A stretch of DNA of 64,000 bases from contig CANFZC010000006.1 in assembly GCA_947451475.1 (NCBI GenBank), positions 1 to 64,000 on the forward strand. Direction: 5' to 3'. The stretch's first letter is position 1. Every line of letters begins with the position of its first letter. This DNA comes from Flavobacteriaceae bacterium. GTDB lineage: Bacteria > Bacteroidota > Bacteroidia > Flavobacteriales > Flavobacteriaceae. The notes below the pieces were generated by a model that searched no databases, had not been told where the DNA came from, and saw only the letters and a program-made list of their open reading frames with translations. Of this stretch, positions 30,143-39,888 are shown in pieces. The position numbers and the translations under genes are program-made.

Positions 30143-30709
30143 ATGAGACCCTTATCCCTTCTACTTGCTTTATTTTTGGTGGGCGCCGCCCCTATTTTTG
30201 CGCAGGAACAAGACCAAGTTGATTTATTAAAAATCATCTTTAGCAAATACTATAAAGAAGAAAAAGTTATTGCTAAAGGCAGGTTACAGTTGTTGCGTTT
30301 TTATTGCAAAAAAGCTCCTAATAATGAAGAGGTTTTGGCGGTAATCGCAACGAGTGACTATTTAAAAAAGTATGCCACTGAGATTAAGGCGCAGATAGAC
30401 GTTACGGTAGACGAGGATTGGTCTGCAACGTACACCTCTTTATTCACTGGGCAAAACCAATACTTAAAAAGCAAGGTTAACGATTGTCAATCGATGGAAG
30501 AATTTAGGATTGATTATGCAAAACATGGCGAAAACAATCAGCGGTTGATGATTATTAGCAAGCCCCTCTACTTCGCGAACCATAACAGTGCTTTGGTTAA
30601 GGTTACTTTTTACAGAAGTATAGAGCACAACAACAGCAGTTATCTCTTGTTTGAAAAAATAAATGGTAAGTGGACCCTAAAGGACTCCTTATATGAATGG
30701 GCCACATGA
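30143..30709 (+). CDS. Secreted hypothetical protein
   Basis: Signal peptide MRPLSLLLALFLVGAAPIFAQ starting at 30143; ORF-track start 30023 lies upstream of the promoter-like box. Confidence 0.6.
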   Translation: MRPLSLLLALFLVGAAPIFAQEQDQVDLLKIIFSKYYKEEKVIAKGRLQLLRFYCKKAPNNEEVLAVIATSDYLKKYATEIKAQIDVTVDEDWSATYTSLFTGQNQYLKSKVNDCQSMEEFRIDYAKHGENNQRLMIISKPLYFANHNSALVKVTFYRSIEHNNSSYLLFEKINGKWTLKDSLYEWAT

Positions 30710-30746
30710 TTAGAAAACAGTTTACAATAAGTCGAAAAACAATAGT

Positions 30747-31841
30747 ATGAAATTAAAAGAACTACTTCCTATATTAGAAGAAATGGCTCCATTGGCCTAT
30801 GCGGAAGATTTTGACAATGTAGGATTGCTGGTAGGCACTACCGAAAGTGAGATTACGGGGATCTTGGTATGTCATGATGCCTTAGAAGAGGTGATCGATG
30901 AAGCGATAGCGAAACAGTGCAATGTGGTTGTATGCTTCCACCCTATTATCTTTTCGGGTTTGAAGAAAATAACCGGTACCAATTATGTAGAACGTTCTGT
31001 ACTTAAAGCCATTAAAAACGACATTGCTATCTATGCTGTGCATACGGCATTGGACAACCATAAAGAAGGTGTTAATAAGATTTTTTGTGATGCTTTGGGT
31101 TTGACCCAGACGCGCATTTTGATTCCGAAGGCCGATTTTATTCAAAAGCTTGTGACCTACACTACCCCTGAAAATGCGGAGTCGCTTCGCAATGCTCTTT
31201 TTGCCTCTGGTGCTGGTTCGATTGGAAATTATGAGGATTGCAGTTTTAGTTCGAAAGGAATAGGCAGTTATAGGGGTAACGAAAACAGTAATCCAGTCGT
31301 TGGAAATAAGTTTGAATTAGTGACCACTGAAGAAATTAAGATTGAGGTTACTTTTGAGAAGCATTTGCAATCCAAGGTATTGAAGGCTTTGTTTTCTGCT
31401 CATGTGTATGAGGAAGTTGCTTATGAAATTTATGGATTAAAAAATTCGCATCAAAATATAGGATTGGGAATGATTGGAACGTTACAGCAGCCTATGGAGG
31501 AGACGGAATTTCTTTTGTATGTAAAAGACAAAATGGGTTGTGGGGGAATACGTCACAGTCGGTTATTTGGAAAAAAAATAGAAAAAGTTGCGGTTTTGGG
31601 AGGTTCCGGAAGTTTTGCGATAAAGGATGCTAAACAAGCTGGAGCGGATATTTTCTTAACAGCTGATTTAAAGTACCATAACTTTTATGAAGCTGAAAAT
31701 CAATTGATTTTGGCTGATATTGGTCACTTTGAAAGTGAAAGATTTACAAAAAATTATATTGTTGATTTTCTTAAGAAAAAAATCCTTAATTTTGCAATCA
31801 TTTTTTCGGAAGAAAATACAAATCCAGTTAAGTACTTATAA
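30747..31841 (+). CDS. Nif3-like dinuclear metal-center hexameric protein
   Basis: FDNVGLLVG, VVCFHPIIFSGLKKI, YAVHTALDNHKEGVN, DIGHFESERFT. Confidence 0.92.
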   Translation: MKLKELLPILEEMAPLAYAEDFDNVGLLVGTTESEITGILVCHDALEEVIDEAIAKQCNVVVCFHPIIFSGLKKITGTNYVERSVLKAIKNDIAIYAVHTALDNHKEGVNKIFCDALGLTQTRILIPKADFIQKLVTYTTPENAESLRNALFASGAGSIGNYEDCSFSSKGIGSYRGNENSNPVVGNKFELVTTEEIKIEVTFEKHLQSKVLKALFSAHVYEEVAYEIYGLKNSHQNIGLGMIGTLQQPMEETEFLLYVKDKMGCGGIRHSRLFGKKIEKVAVLGGSGSFAIKDAKQAGADIFLTADLKYHNFYEAENQLILADIGHFESERFTKNYIVDFLKKKILNFAIIFSEENTNPVKYL

Positions 31842-31844
31842 AAT

Positions 31845-32624
31845 ATGGCGGCTACAAAAGAACTAAGTGTTGAAGACAAATTGAGAGCTATCTATGACTT
31901 ACAAATCATAGATACAAGAATTGATGAAATCAGAAACGTTAGAGGGGAATTACCTTTAGAAGTGGAAGATTTAGAAGATGAAGTTACCGGTTTAAGCACT
32001 CGTTTAGATAAATTAAAAAGTGATTTAGTTTCAATAGAAGAGCAAATCAAAACCAAGAAAAGCGCTATTGACGAGCATCAAGCAGCAATTAAAAAATATA
32101 CTGCTCAACAAAAGGAAGTTCGCAACAACAGAGAATTCAATTCCTTAACTAAAGAAGTAGAGTTTCAAGAATTAGAGATTCAACTGGCTGAGAAACAAAT
32201 CAAAGAATTGAAAGCCTCTATCGAGCATAAAAAAGAAGTAATTGCTACTTCAAAAGAGCGTTTAGATCAAAAGTCAACGCATTTGAAACATAAGAAAGCG
32301 GAGTTGAATGACATCATGTCTGAGACGCAAAAAGAAGAAAACTTCTTAATGGAGCAATCGGCTGCATTTGAAGCACAAATTGAAGACCGTTTATTGGCCG
32401 CTTACAAAAGAATTCGTTCTAGTGTTCGCAATGGTTTAGCGGTAGTTTCTATTGAGCGTGGTGCCTCTGCAGGATCGTTCTTTACGATTCCTCCTCAAAC
32501 ACAGGTGGAGATTGCGGCACGCAAAAAAATCATTACTGATGAGCATTCGGGAAGAATATTGGTTGATGCTTCCTTAGCGGAAGAGGAAAGAGAGAAAATG
32601 CAAAAATTATTTGCGCATTTATAA
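31845..32624 (+). CDS. Coiled-coil 'zinc ribbon' (DUF164/CT398-like) family protein lacking zinc-binding cysteines
   Basis: Long coiled coil, then degenerate ribbon ERGASAGSFFTIPPQTQVEIAARKKIITDEHSGRILVD; no Cys in the protein. Confidence 0.75.
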   Translation: MAATKELSVEDKLRAIYDLQIIDTRIDEIRNVRGELPLEVEDLEDEVTGLSTRLDKLKSDLVSIEEQIKTKKSAIDEHQAAIKKYTAQQKEVRNNREFNSLTKEVEFQELEIQLAEKQIKELKASIEHKKEVIATSKERLDQKSTHLKHKKAELNDIMSETQKEENFLMEQSAAFEAQIEDRLLAAYKRIRSSVRNGLAVVSIERGASAGSFFTIPPQTQVEIAARKKIITDEHSGRILVDASLAEEEREKMQKLFAHL

Positions 32625-32632
32625 TATACTAA

Positions 32633-32656
32633 TCCCGATTTATTCGGGATTTTTTT
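32633..32656 (+). terminator. Rho-independent terminator (atcccga-ttat-tcgggat + T7) ending at the next start codon
   Basis: Perfect 7-bp stem, 4-nt loop, T tract directly followed by ATG at 32657. Confidence 0.85.
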
Positions 32657-33502
32657 ATGAAGAAACTATATTTATTTATCGCTACCAAAACGATAGGGCT
32701 ATACTTGAATTGCCTGAGTTACTTCAATGCTACAAGTGCTAGAAAAAAAGCCTATACCCTATTTAGTCAGCCGAGAAAAGGGCGATTAAAAAAAGACCAT
32801 TTACCGCGTACCCTTTTGTATACCATTCATGAACAATTTGAATACAAAAGCGAAACCATACAAACCTATATATGGGAAGGGGATGAAACCATTATCTTGT
32901 TGGCGCATGGATGGGAGAGTAATTCCTCACGATGGAAAAAATTGTTGGTGCATTTAAAACCTTTGGGGCATACGATAATTGCAGTTGATGCGCCAGCGCA
33001 TGGACTTAGTAGTGGTGCCGAATTTAATGCTCCCAAATATGCTGAGTTTTTGAATATAGTTTCAAAAAAATACCAACCTAAGGTGGTCATAGGTCATTCT
33101 ATTGGAGGAGCTGCCTTGGCTTTTTACCTTAACAAATATGAGAATCTCGGTATTGAAAAAGTCATCTTATTGGGCGCCCCCTCGGAATTTAAAATACTGA
33201 GTGACAATTTTGTTTCCATGCTCAGTTTGAACAAACGTATAAAACGCCGATTGGAAGCTTATTATCAGCGTAAATTTCATATTGCCCTTAGCGATTTTGC
33301 TGGGCATAAATTTGCCACAAATTTTAGTCATAAGGCTATGATAGCGCATGATTGTAAAGATAAAATTGTCCCGGTTACAGAAGGCCGAAAATATGCTGAA
33401 ACTTGGAAGCAGGCAATTTACATTGAAACCCAAGGACTTGGTCATAGCATGCATGATACGGCGCTTTACGAAAAAATTATACTTTTCATACAAGAACGCT
33501 AA
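32657..33502 (+). CDS. Alpha/beta hydrolase
   Basis: LLAHGWESNSSRW oxyanion region, nucleophile elbow VIGHSIGGAA, catalytic His GLGHSMH. Confidence 0.88.
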   Translation: MKKLYLFIATKTIGLYLNCLSYFNATSARKKAYTLFSQPRKGRLKKDHLPRTLLYTIHEQFEYKSETIQTYIWEGDETIILLAHGWESNSSRWKKLLVHLKPLGHTIIAVDAPAHGLSSGAEFNAPKYAEFLNIVSKKYQPKVVIGHSIGGAALAFYLNKYENLGIEKVILLGAPSEFKILSDNFVSMLSLNKRIKRRLEAYYQRKFHIALSDFAGHKFATNFSHKAMIAHDCKDKIVPVTEGRKYAETWKQAIYIETQGLGHSMHDTALYEKIILFIQER

Positions 33503-33740
33503 TAGTCGCTGTCTACTCCTAAGGAATTCCTTTACTCAACTATTGACCGCAGTCTATTTCAAGGCGCCTGTGGTTTGATTTTATGCATCTTAATAAACTG
33601 AAAATCAAGAGCAATAATTGTTCTGTTGTACTAGCACTGTAAGTTTTTAGTTTTTCTGCAAAAAAAGTACTAGTAGCAAACAAATATTTCCTATTTTTAA
33701 CAAAATCATTAGCATTTAGTCTTATTAACCCTTCCTAACT

Positions 33741-36365
33741 ATGAAGATTCTAAAAATACAAGCCTTACGTGGACCGAATATTTGGAGTGTCCAACGTAAA
33801 AAACTAATCCAAATGCGTTTGGACTTAGAAGAAATGGAACAATCCCCTACGAATAAAATTGAAGGATTTCGAGAACGCATTGAAGCGATGTTTCCTACGA
33901 TGATTGAGCACCGTTGTTCTGAAGGGTGCCGGGGCGGATTCTTTTCTCGTATCGACAGAGGTACTTGGATGGGTCATGTCATTGAACATATTGCCTTAGA
34001 AATACAAACCCTTGCTGGAATGGAAACTGGTTTTGGAAGGACCCGAGAAACGAAAACTCCAGGCGTTTACAATGTTGTTTTTAGTTATACGGAAGAGAAC
34101 GTTGGGATGTTTGCCGCCGAGAGCGCTGTGGCGATCGCTGAAGCGTTGATCGCTGGTACACCTTATGATGTTGAAGCGGACATTCAAAAAATGAGAGAGA
34201 TACGTGAGCGAGTGCGATTAGGACCTTCAACTGGAAGTATCGTAGAAGAAGCGGTAGCTCGGGATATCCCTTGGATACGCCTAGGAACCAATTCCTTAGT
34301 GCAATTGGGGTATGGTGTCAATCAGATGCGCTTTCAGGCAACGATTACTTGTAAAACCAGTAATATAGCAGTAGATATAGCCTGTAATAAAGAAGAGACC
34401 AAGCGCATGCTTGATTTAGCTTCGATACCCGTTGCCAGCGGAAGTATTTGTGTGGATGAAGAAGATTTGGAAAACACTATAAAGAAAATTGGATATCCAA
34501 TTGTATTAAAACCGTTGGATGGAAATCATGGTAAAGGAGCCTCTATCAATGTCGTTACTTGGGAAGATGCTGTGGCTGGATTGGCTTATGCACAAAAATA
34601 CAGTCGCCGTGTCATTGTAGAGAAGTTCATAACTGGTTATGACTTTAGGGTTTTGGTTATAGATAACAAGCTTGTTGCTGCGGCAAAACGAGAGCCTGCG
34701 CATGTAAAAGGAGATGGACAATTGACCATACAGCAATTAATCGAAGAAACCAATAAAGATCCTAGAAGAGGTTATGGGCATGAGAATGTCCTGACCCAAA
34801 TCGATGTGGATCGAGACACGACTGATTTATTAGAGAAATTAAATTATACCTTGGACACGGTACCCGCTAAAGATGAAGTAGTGTATTTAAAATCTACCGC
34901 TAATTTGAGTACGGGCGGAACATCAGTAGATGTTACCGACATGATGCATCCAGAGAATATTTTCCTATGTGAGCGTATTTCAAGGGTTATTGGTCTAGAC
35001 ATCTGCGGGGTTGATATTATGGCTCAGAATTTAACGGAACCTTTAAAAGAAAATGGAGGGTGTATTTTGGAAGTGAATGCTGCACCGGGATTCAGAATGC
35101 ACTTAGCGCCTTCGGAAGGGTTGCCTAGAAACGTGGCGGCGCCTGTTATTGACATGTTGTATCCTCCTGGAAAGCCTAGTAGAATTCCGATCATTGCCAT
35201 AACGGGAACAAATGGTAAAACCACTACTACCCGATTGATCTCTCATATTGTAAAAAACAATGGTTATCGCGTAGGTTTTACTACTTCGGATGGTATTTAT
35301 GTGCAAAACCATATGATGGAAAAAGGCGACACAACAGGACCTATCTCAGCCGAATACATACTGAAAGACCCTACGGTAGAATTTGCCGTTCTAGAAACAG
35401 CACGTGGGGGCATCTTGCGCTCTGGTTTAGGATTTAGTCGGTGCGACATTGGTATTATTACCAACATACAAGAAGACCATTTAGGATTGAGCGATATTCA
35501 CACTTTGGATGATTTAGCTAGAGTAAAGGCTACGGTTGTTCGCAGCATCAAAAAAGACGGTTGGGCCATCCTAAATGCAGAAGACGAATATTGTTTGAAA
35601 ATAGCCAATGAATTGAGCTGTAATATTGCTTATTTCAGTTTGGATGAAAACAACCCAAAAGTCCAGCAATTTGCCAAAGAAGGAAAAATTGTAGCGGTGT
35701 ATGAAAACGGTTTTATCACAATTAAAAAAGGAGAATGGAAAATACGTGTAGAGCGTGCTACTCATGTTCCCTTAACCATGGGAGGCAAGGCTCGTTTTAT
35801 GATTTCAAACGTATTGGCAGCTACTTTGGCTAGTTATTTATATGGTTTTAAAACGGAAGATATTAGTTTGTCGCTACAAACCTTTATTCCGAGTGCGGCA
35901 CAAACGCCGGGCCGTATGAATATTTTTGAATTCAAAAAATTCAAAGTATTGATTGACTTTGCTCATAACCCCGCAGGTTATAAAGGAGTGGAAGAATATT
36001 TATCATCGGTAGAAGCCACTAAAAAAATAGGGATTATTGCGGGCGTTGGTGATCGACGTGATGAAGACATTAAGGAGTGTGCTATGATTGCGGCTCGTAT
36101 GTTTGATCATATCATTATTCGTCAAGAGAAATATTTGCGTGGACGCACTGAAGAAGAAATCATAGGATTGATTATGGAAGGGATTGCTGCCTCGGGTAGA
36201 ACCGTTACTCACGAAATCATTTCTAAAGAAGTGGAAGCCATCAAGCATGCTATAGATACAGCGGCAGACGGAAGTTTTATTACTGCCTTAAGCGATGTTG
36301 TCACAAATGCTATTAATATTGTTCAGGAATATTTGGACAAAGAGAACGAAGAAGGGCGAGTATAA
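33741..36365 (+). CDS. cphA: Cyanophycin synthetase
   Basis: ATP-grasp (KPLDGNHGKGASINV) plus Mur-ligase half (AITGTNGKTTTTRLI, LETARGGILRSGLGF, DFAHNPAGYKGVEEYL); 874 aa. Confidence 0.93.
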   Translation: MKILKIQALRGPNIWSVQRKKLIQMRLDLEEMEQSPTNKIEGFRERIEAMFPTMIEHRCSEGCRGGFFSRIDRGTWMGHVIEHIALEIQTLAGMETGFGRTRETKTPGVYNVVFSYTEENVGMFAAESAVAIAEALIAGTPYDVEADIQKMREIRERVRLGPSTGSIVEEAVARDIPWIRLGTNSLVQLGYGVNQMRFQATITCKTSNIAVDIACNKEETKRMLDLASIPVASGSICVDEEDLENTIKKIGYPIVLKPLDGNHGKGASINVVTWEDAVAGLAYAQKYSRRVIVEKFITGYDFRVLVIDNKLVAAAKREPAHVKGDGQLTIQQLIEETNKDPRRGYGHENVLTQIDVDRDTTDLLEKLNYTLDTVPAKDEVVYLKSTANLSTGGTSVDVTDMMHPENIFLCERISRVIGLDICGVDIMAQNLTEPLKENGGCILEVNAAPGFRMHLAPSEGLPRNVAAPVIDMLYPPGKPSRIPIIAITGTNGKTTTTRLISHIVKNNGYRVGFTTSDGIYVQNHMMEKGDTTGPISAEYILKDPTVEFAVLETARGGILRSGLGFSRCDIGIITNIQEDHLGLSDIHTLDDLARVKATVVRSIKKDGWAILNAEDEYCLKIANELSCNIAYFSLDENNPKVQQFAKEGKIVAVYENGFITIKKGEWKIRVERATHVPLTMGGKARFMISNVLAATLASYLYGFKTEDISLSLQTFIPSAAQTPGRMNIFEFKKFKVLIDFAHNPAGYKGVEEYLSSVEATKKIGIIAGVGDRRDEDIKECAMIAARMFDHIIIRQEKYLRGRTEEEIIGLIMEGIAASGRTVTHEIISKEVEAIKHAIDTAADGSFITALSDVVTNAINIVQEYLDKENEEGRV

Positions 36366-36428
36366 TTAGCAACGAGAATCATAAAGGCATTTTCATTCAA
36401 TCTTCTATTTATAAACAGAAAGTCAATT

Positions 36429-37337
36429 ATGAAAAAAATAAAAAATGCAATCAAACATCTAGCGAATCAACTTCCTTATGTTAAAACATTGTATAAACAA
36501 GCGGCTAATTGTACCCACCCCAATGGCCACTATTATTCCCCTGTTTTTTCTATCGAAGATGTAAAGCTCAGACAAGATAGCATTTGGAAGGATGTAAACA
36601 AAGAGGGGATTTCGAATATTGATTTGAGAACCAACGAGCAAAAGCAATTGGCTGAACGCTTGAGTTCTTTTTATAGTGAGATGCCCTTTCAATTCGAAAA
36701 GTCATCTCAATTTAGGTATGAATTCAATAACGGCTATTTTTCGTATTCTGATGGCATATTGTTGTATTCCATAATAAGACAGTTTAAGCCCAAAAGAATT
36801 ATTGAAATAGGTTCGGGTCATAGCTCTGCTTTAATGCTTGACACCAACGAATTATTTTTTAATAATGAAATCAACTTAACCTTTATAGAACCTTATCCAG
36901 AAGAACGTTTGAATTGGTTAATGAATGCTGAAGACAAAAAAAGACATACTGTTATTCCTGATTTTGTACAATCAGTATCCTTAGATGTTTTTAGTCAATT
37001 AGAAGCAGGAGATATTTTATTCATTGACAGTACGCATGTCTCTAAGACTGGAAGTGATGTAAATTATATCTTATTTGATGTTTTACCCGTTTTACAACCG
37101 GGAGTACTCATTCATTTTCACGATGTATTTTATCCTTTTGAATATCCTAAAGAATGGGTGTTTCATGGATATAACTGGAATGAGGATTACTTATTAAGAG
37201 CCTTTTTAATGTGTAATACGGCCTATAACATACTGTTATTTCCCGATTATTTACACTTACACCATAATGAAGTATTTGACACCATGCCGCTATGCAGACT
37301 AAATACTGGGGGTAGTTTTTGGATTCAAAAGAAATAA
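36429..37337 (+). CDS. Class I SAM-dependent methyltransferase
   Basis: Motif I RIIEIGSGHSSALMLD; FIDSTHVSKTGSDVNY. Confidence 0.75.
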   Translation: MKKIKNAIKHLANQLPYVKTLYKQAANCTHPNGHYYSPVFSIEDVKLRQDSIWKDVNKEGISNIDLRTNEQKQLAERLSSFYSEMPFQFEKSSQFRYEFNNGYFSYSDGILLYSIIRQFKPKRIIEIGSGHSSALMLDTNELFFNNEINLTFIEPYPEERLNWLMNAEDKKRHTVIPDFVQSVSLDVFSQLEAGDILFIDSTHVSKTGSDVNYILFDVLPVLQPGVLIHFHDVFYPFEYPKEWVFHGYNWNEDYLLRAFLMCNTAYNILLFPDYLHLHHNEVFDTMPLCRLNTGGSFWIQKK

Positions 37338-37505
37338 CTTAAGGAAAATCGAAGACAGGGAAAAGTTAATTTATTGATTTTAAAGACTATAAAAAAACCT
37401 AGAATAATACTACATCCTAGGGTGCTATTTTGAAATTCTATGCCTTTTCTTTGAAAAAAATTAAAAAAAACATTAAATTTGATTACTATGTAAACCCAAG
37501 ATTCT

Positions 37506-38687
37506 ATGCTAAAAAGGCTACTTAATCCTCCTTTTATACATGCTGAAGTTAATCAGTTAGGGAAAAACTTGTATAAAATCATTTTAGGAGTTTGTTTTTT
37601 TGTAACGTTGACCTATATCCTAGCCATGATATTTCAACGGCAATTTAGCACCCGGTATATGTCAATGATAGTCGTGACCTATTTGGTTAGTTTCATCACT
37701 GTATTTTTATTACAAAAAGGGTATGCTAAAATTAGCGCCTATTTTTACATCATTGGATTATTGTTTTTCATCTTAATGTTTGCCGTGACTGGTGGAGGTA
37801 TTCAAGGGCATGGAATCCAATTTTTGCCTATTTTGGCACTATTTGCAGGATTAACGATAGGTCGCAAGCAAATATGGATCTTTGGTATTTTTTTATCAAT
37901 GTGCAGTTTTTCCTTACTCATAGCGCGTCATTATGACCTTCTCATTGTAAAAGAGCCTATTAAAAATAGTGATTTCATTAGTTGGGTCTATTCAACCACT
38001 TGTATTTTTTTATTGTGTTTTATCGAATACATGTCGGTTGGCAGCCTAAACAAAGCACTAGCCGAGGCTAAAGAAGAACTTATTTTGCGAAAAAAATCGG
38101 AAGAAAAATACCGTCAAATTTTTGACTCCTTTCAGGACGTTTATTATCAAACCGATATGGAGGGTAAGATACTATTAATTACCCCTTCCATAAAAGACCA
38201 TACCGGTTTTGATGCTTCTGAAATTATTGGAAAAAATGTTACCGATTTTTATTTTGATCCACAGAAGCGCGAAATGTTTTTACCTGAAATTCAATTAAAT
38301 GGTAAAGTGCAAAACTATGAAATTGATTTCAAAACCAAATACGGTAAAGTGATCAGGGCTATTATATCGAGTAAGATACTCTATGATGAAAGTGGAACTC
38401 CCAAAACCATTGAAGGTACCATACACGACATCACCCTATGGAAAAATGCGGAAGAAATGTTAAAGCTTAAAAATGAAAAATTAACAGAAGTAGCCTTTCT
38501 TCAATCGCATATCGTAAGGAGACCTGTTGCCAATGTCCTTGGTATATTGCATTTAATCAACAAAGACAATCCTGCTGACCCGATGAATTTAGCACTCATA
38601 CCAAAACTAGAACAAGTGTCAAAAGATTTAGATGATGTTATTAAGCAAATCGTTGAGAAAACGAATGAGATTGACGGCATGAATTAA
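37506..38687 (+). CDS. Membrane PAS-domain sensor protein ending in a DHp-like helix pair, no HATPase domain
   Basis: Five to six TM segments, PAS (RQIFDSFQDVYYQTDMEGKILLITPSI), then EVAFLQSHIVRRPVANVLGILHLI; stops before any N/G box. Confidence 0.75.
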   Translation: MLKRLLNPPFIHAEVNQLGKNLYKIILGVCFFVTLTYILAMIFQRQFSTRYMSMIVVTYLVSFITVFLLQKGYAKISAYFYIIGLLFFILMFAVTGGGIQGHGIQFLPILALFAGLTIGRKQIWIFGIFLSMCSFSLLIARHYDLLIVKEPIKNSDFISWVYSTTCIFLLCFIEYMSVGSLNKALAEAKEELILRKKSEEKYRQIFDSFQDVYYQTDMEGKILLITPSIKDHTGFDASEIIGKNVTDFYFDPQKREMFLPEIQLNGKVQNYEIDFKTKYGKVIRAIISSKILYDESGTPKTIEGTIHDITLWKNAEEMLKLKNEKLTEVAFLQSHIVRRPVANVLGILHLINKDNPADPMNLALIPKLEQVSKDLDDVIKQIVEKTNEIDGMN

Positions 38688-38717
38688 ATTAAATAAGTAA
38701 TCACAAACCTTGATGCC

Positions 38718-38966
38718 ATGATTGATTTAACCGAATCATTAGAACGGATGAATCAAATTGAAATGCAGGATAAAGCGTTAAAAGACATTTCGTGGACTCA
38801 ATCTCATGTGGTAAGAGCCCCTTTGGCTAATTTACTTGGTTTTATCTACTTACTTGAAGAGAATATAGATACGGGGTTGAGTGATAAGGAAATTATAGAT
38901 CACATTGGAGCATCGGCTAAGCGCCTGGATGAAATTATTAGGGATATCGTAAGTAAAACCAATTAA
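38718..38966 (+). CDS. Stand-alone DHp-like small protein (82 aa)
   Basis: DISWTQSHVVRAPLANLLGFIYLLEE resembles the C-terminus of the preceding protein; same frame, separated by in-frame stops. Confidence 0.65.
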   Translation: MIDLTESLERMNQIEMQDKALKDISWTQSHVVRAPLANLLGFIYLLEENIDTGLSDKEIIDHIGASAKRLDEIIRDIVSKTN

Positions 38967-39006
38967 TTGCTTTACTTTCTCATATTGATTACTTTTTATA
39001 AATTAA

Positions 39007-39042
39007 AAAACCCTTTTCTTTAGTAAGAAAAGGGTTTTAATT
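39007..39042. terminator. Bidirectional terminator (aaaacccttttctt-tagt-aagaaaagggtttt)
   Basis: Perfect 14-bp stem with tetraloop, between convergent genes. Confidence 0.92.
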
Positions 39043-39064
39043 TTATTTGTAGTGCACTATATTA

Positions 39065-39772
39065 CTAGTAATATACACCTACATAATTACCGTCTTTTAC
39101 TTCAACCTTGAATTTAGTGACGCAGTATAATTTGGTCGCCTTTTCGGAATTCGTATCCCAATTCCAATTTACATTCATTACGTAAATCCCATCAGGCATT
39201 TTTGCAGGCAATGAACAGCCACTACTTGTAATAGGAAGCTGCTTTTTGTCCTTTATAACATCGAAAACAAATAGTAAGTCTTTTATAGCCACTTGTATTT
39301 GTCCGCCAATTGCATTAGAACCTTCATCCGACAAAACGGCTGCTTCGCTTTTTAAAACTTTTACAGCACCTTCTGAGGAGTCTTTTTTACCTACTTCTGT
39401 TACAGAATTATCTAAATAGCTTACATGAAATTCTTTTTTTGAATAAGTATCTCCTTTTTTAGCCAATTCCGAATTTGGATCTAAATTGAATTCGAAAACA
39501 ACCGTACAGCCCTCTGTTGTCGTAGTCACTTTACAGGTATTTCTTCCTGAAGCTACATTAGTTATTGAAGTTACAGGAACTGCCGTAGTCGTTGTTTTTA
39601 CCTTTGTTGTTGTGTTTTTTGCTGGTTTGGCTGAACTTTTTTTGCTTGCCATTGGGGCTTTTTTTACCGAAGTAGTGGCTGCTTTCTTCTTAGTGCTTAC
39701 TTGAGCGGTCATTGTATTGGAAAAGAAGAAAAAAGAAATAAAAGTGAGTACAAAAATTAATTGTCTTTTCAT
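39065..39772 (-). CDS. Secreted hypothetical protein with Lys/Ala/Thr-rich N-terminal linker
   Basis: Signal peptide MKRQLIFVLTFISFFFFSNTMTAQ; STKKKAATTSVKKAPMASKKSSAKPAKNTTTKVKTTTT. Confidence 0.6.
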   Translation of the reverse strand: MKRQLIFVLTFISFFFFSNTMTAQVSTKKKAATTSVKKAPMASKKSSAKPAKNTTTKVKTTTTAVPVTSITNVASGRNTCKVTTTTEGCTVVFEFNLDPNSELAKKGDTYSKKEFHVSYLDNSVTEVGKKDSSEGAVKVLKSEAAVLSDEGSNAIGGQIQVAIKDLLFVFDVIKDKKQLPITSSGCSLPAKMPDGIYVMNVNWNWDTNSEKATKLYCVTKFKVEVKDGNYVGVYY

Positions 39773-39888
39773 AAATTTTAAATTTTAAAGATAATAATCT
39801 GCTATTTTATTAGGCAATCGCCCATTAAACACTTGCCAAAGTAAGGCTATTTCAAATAAAATCCAATTTTATATGAAATTTTGGTTAA

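Noticed and set aside
37399-37422. CCTAG...CTAGG inverted repeat after the methyltransferase gene
   Set aside because: Only a 5-bp stem with a long loop and no T tract; not a convincing terminator or site.
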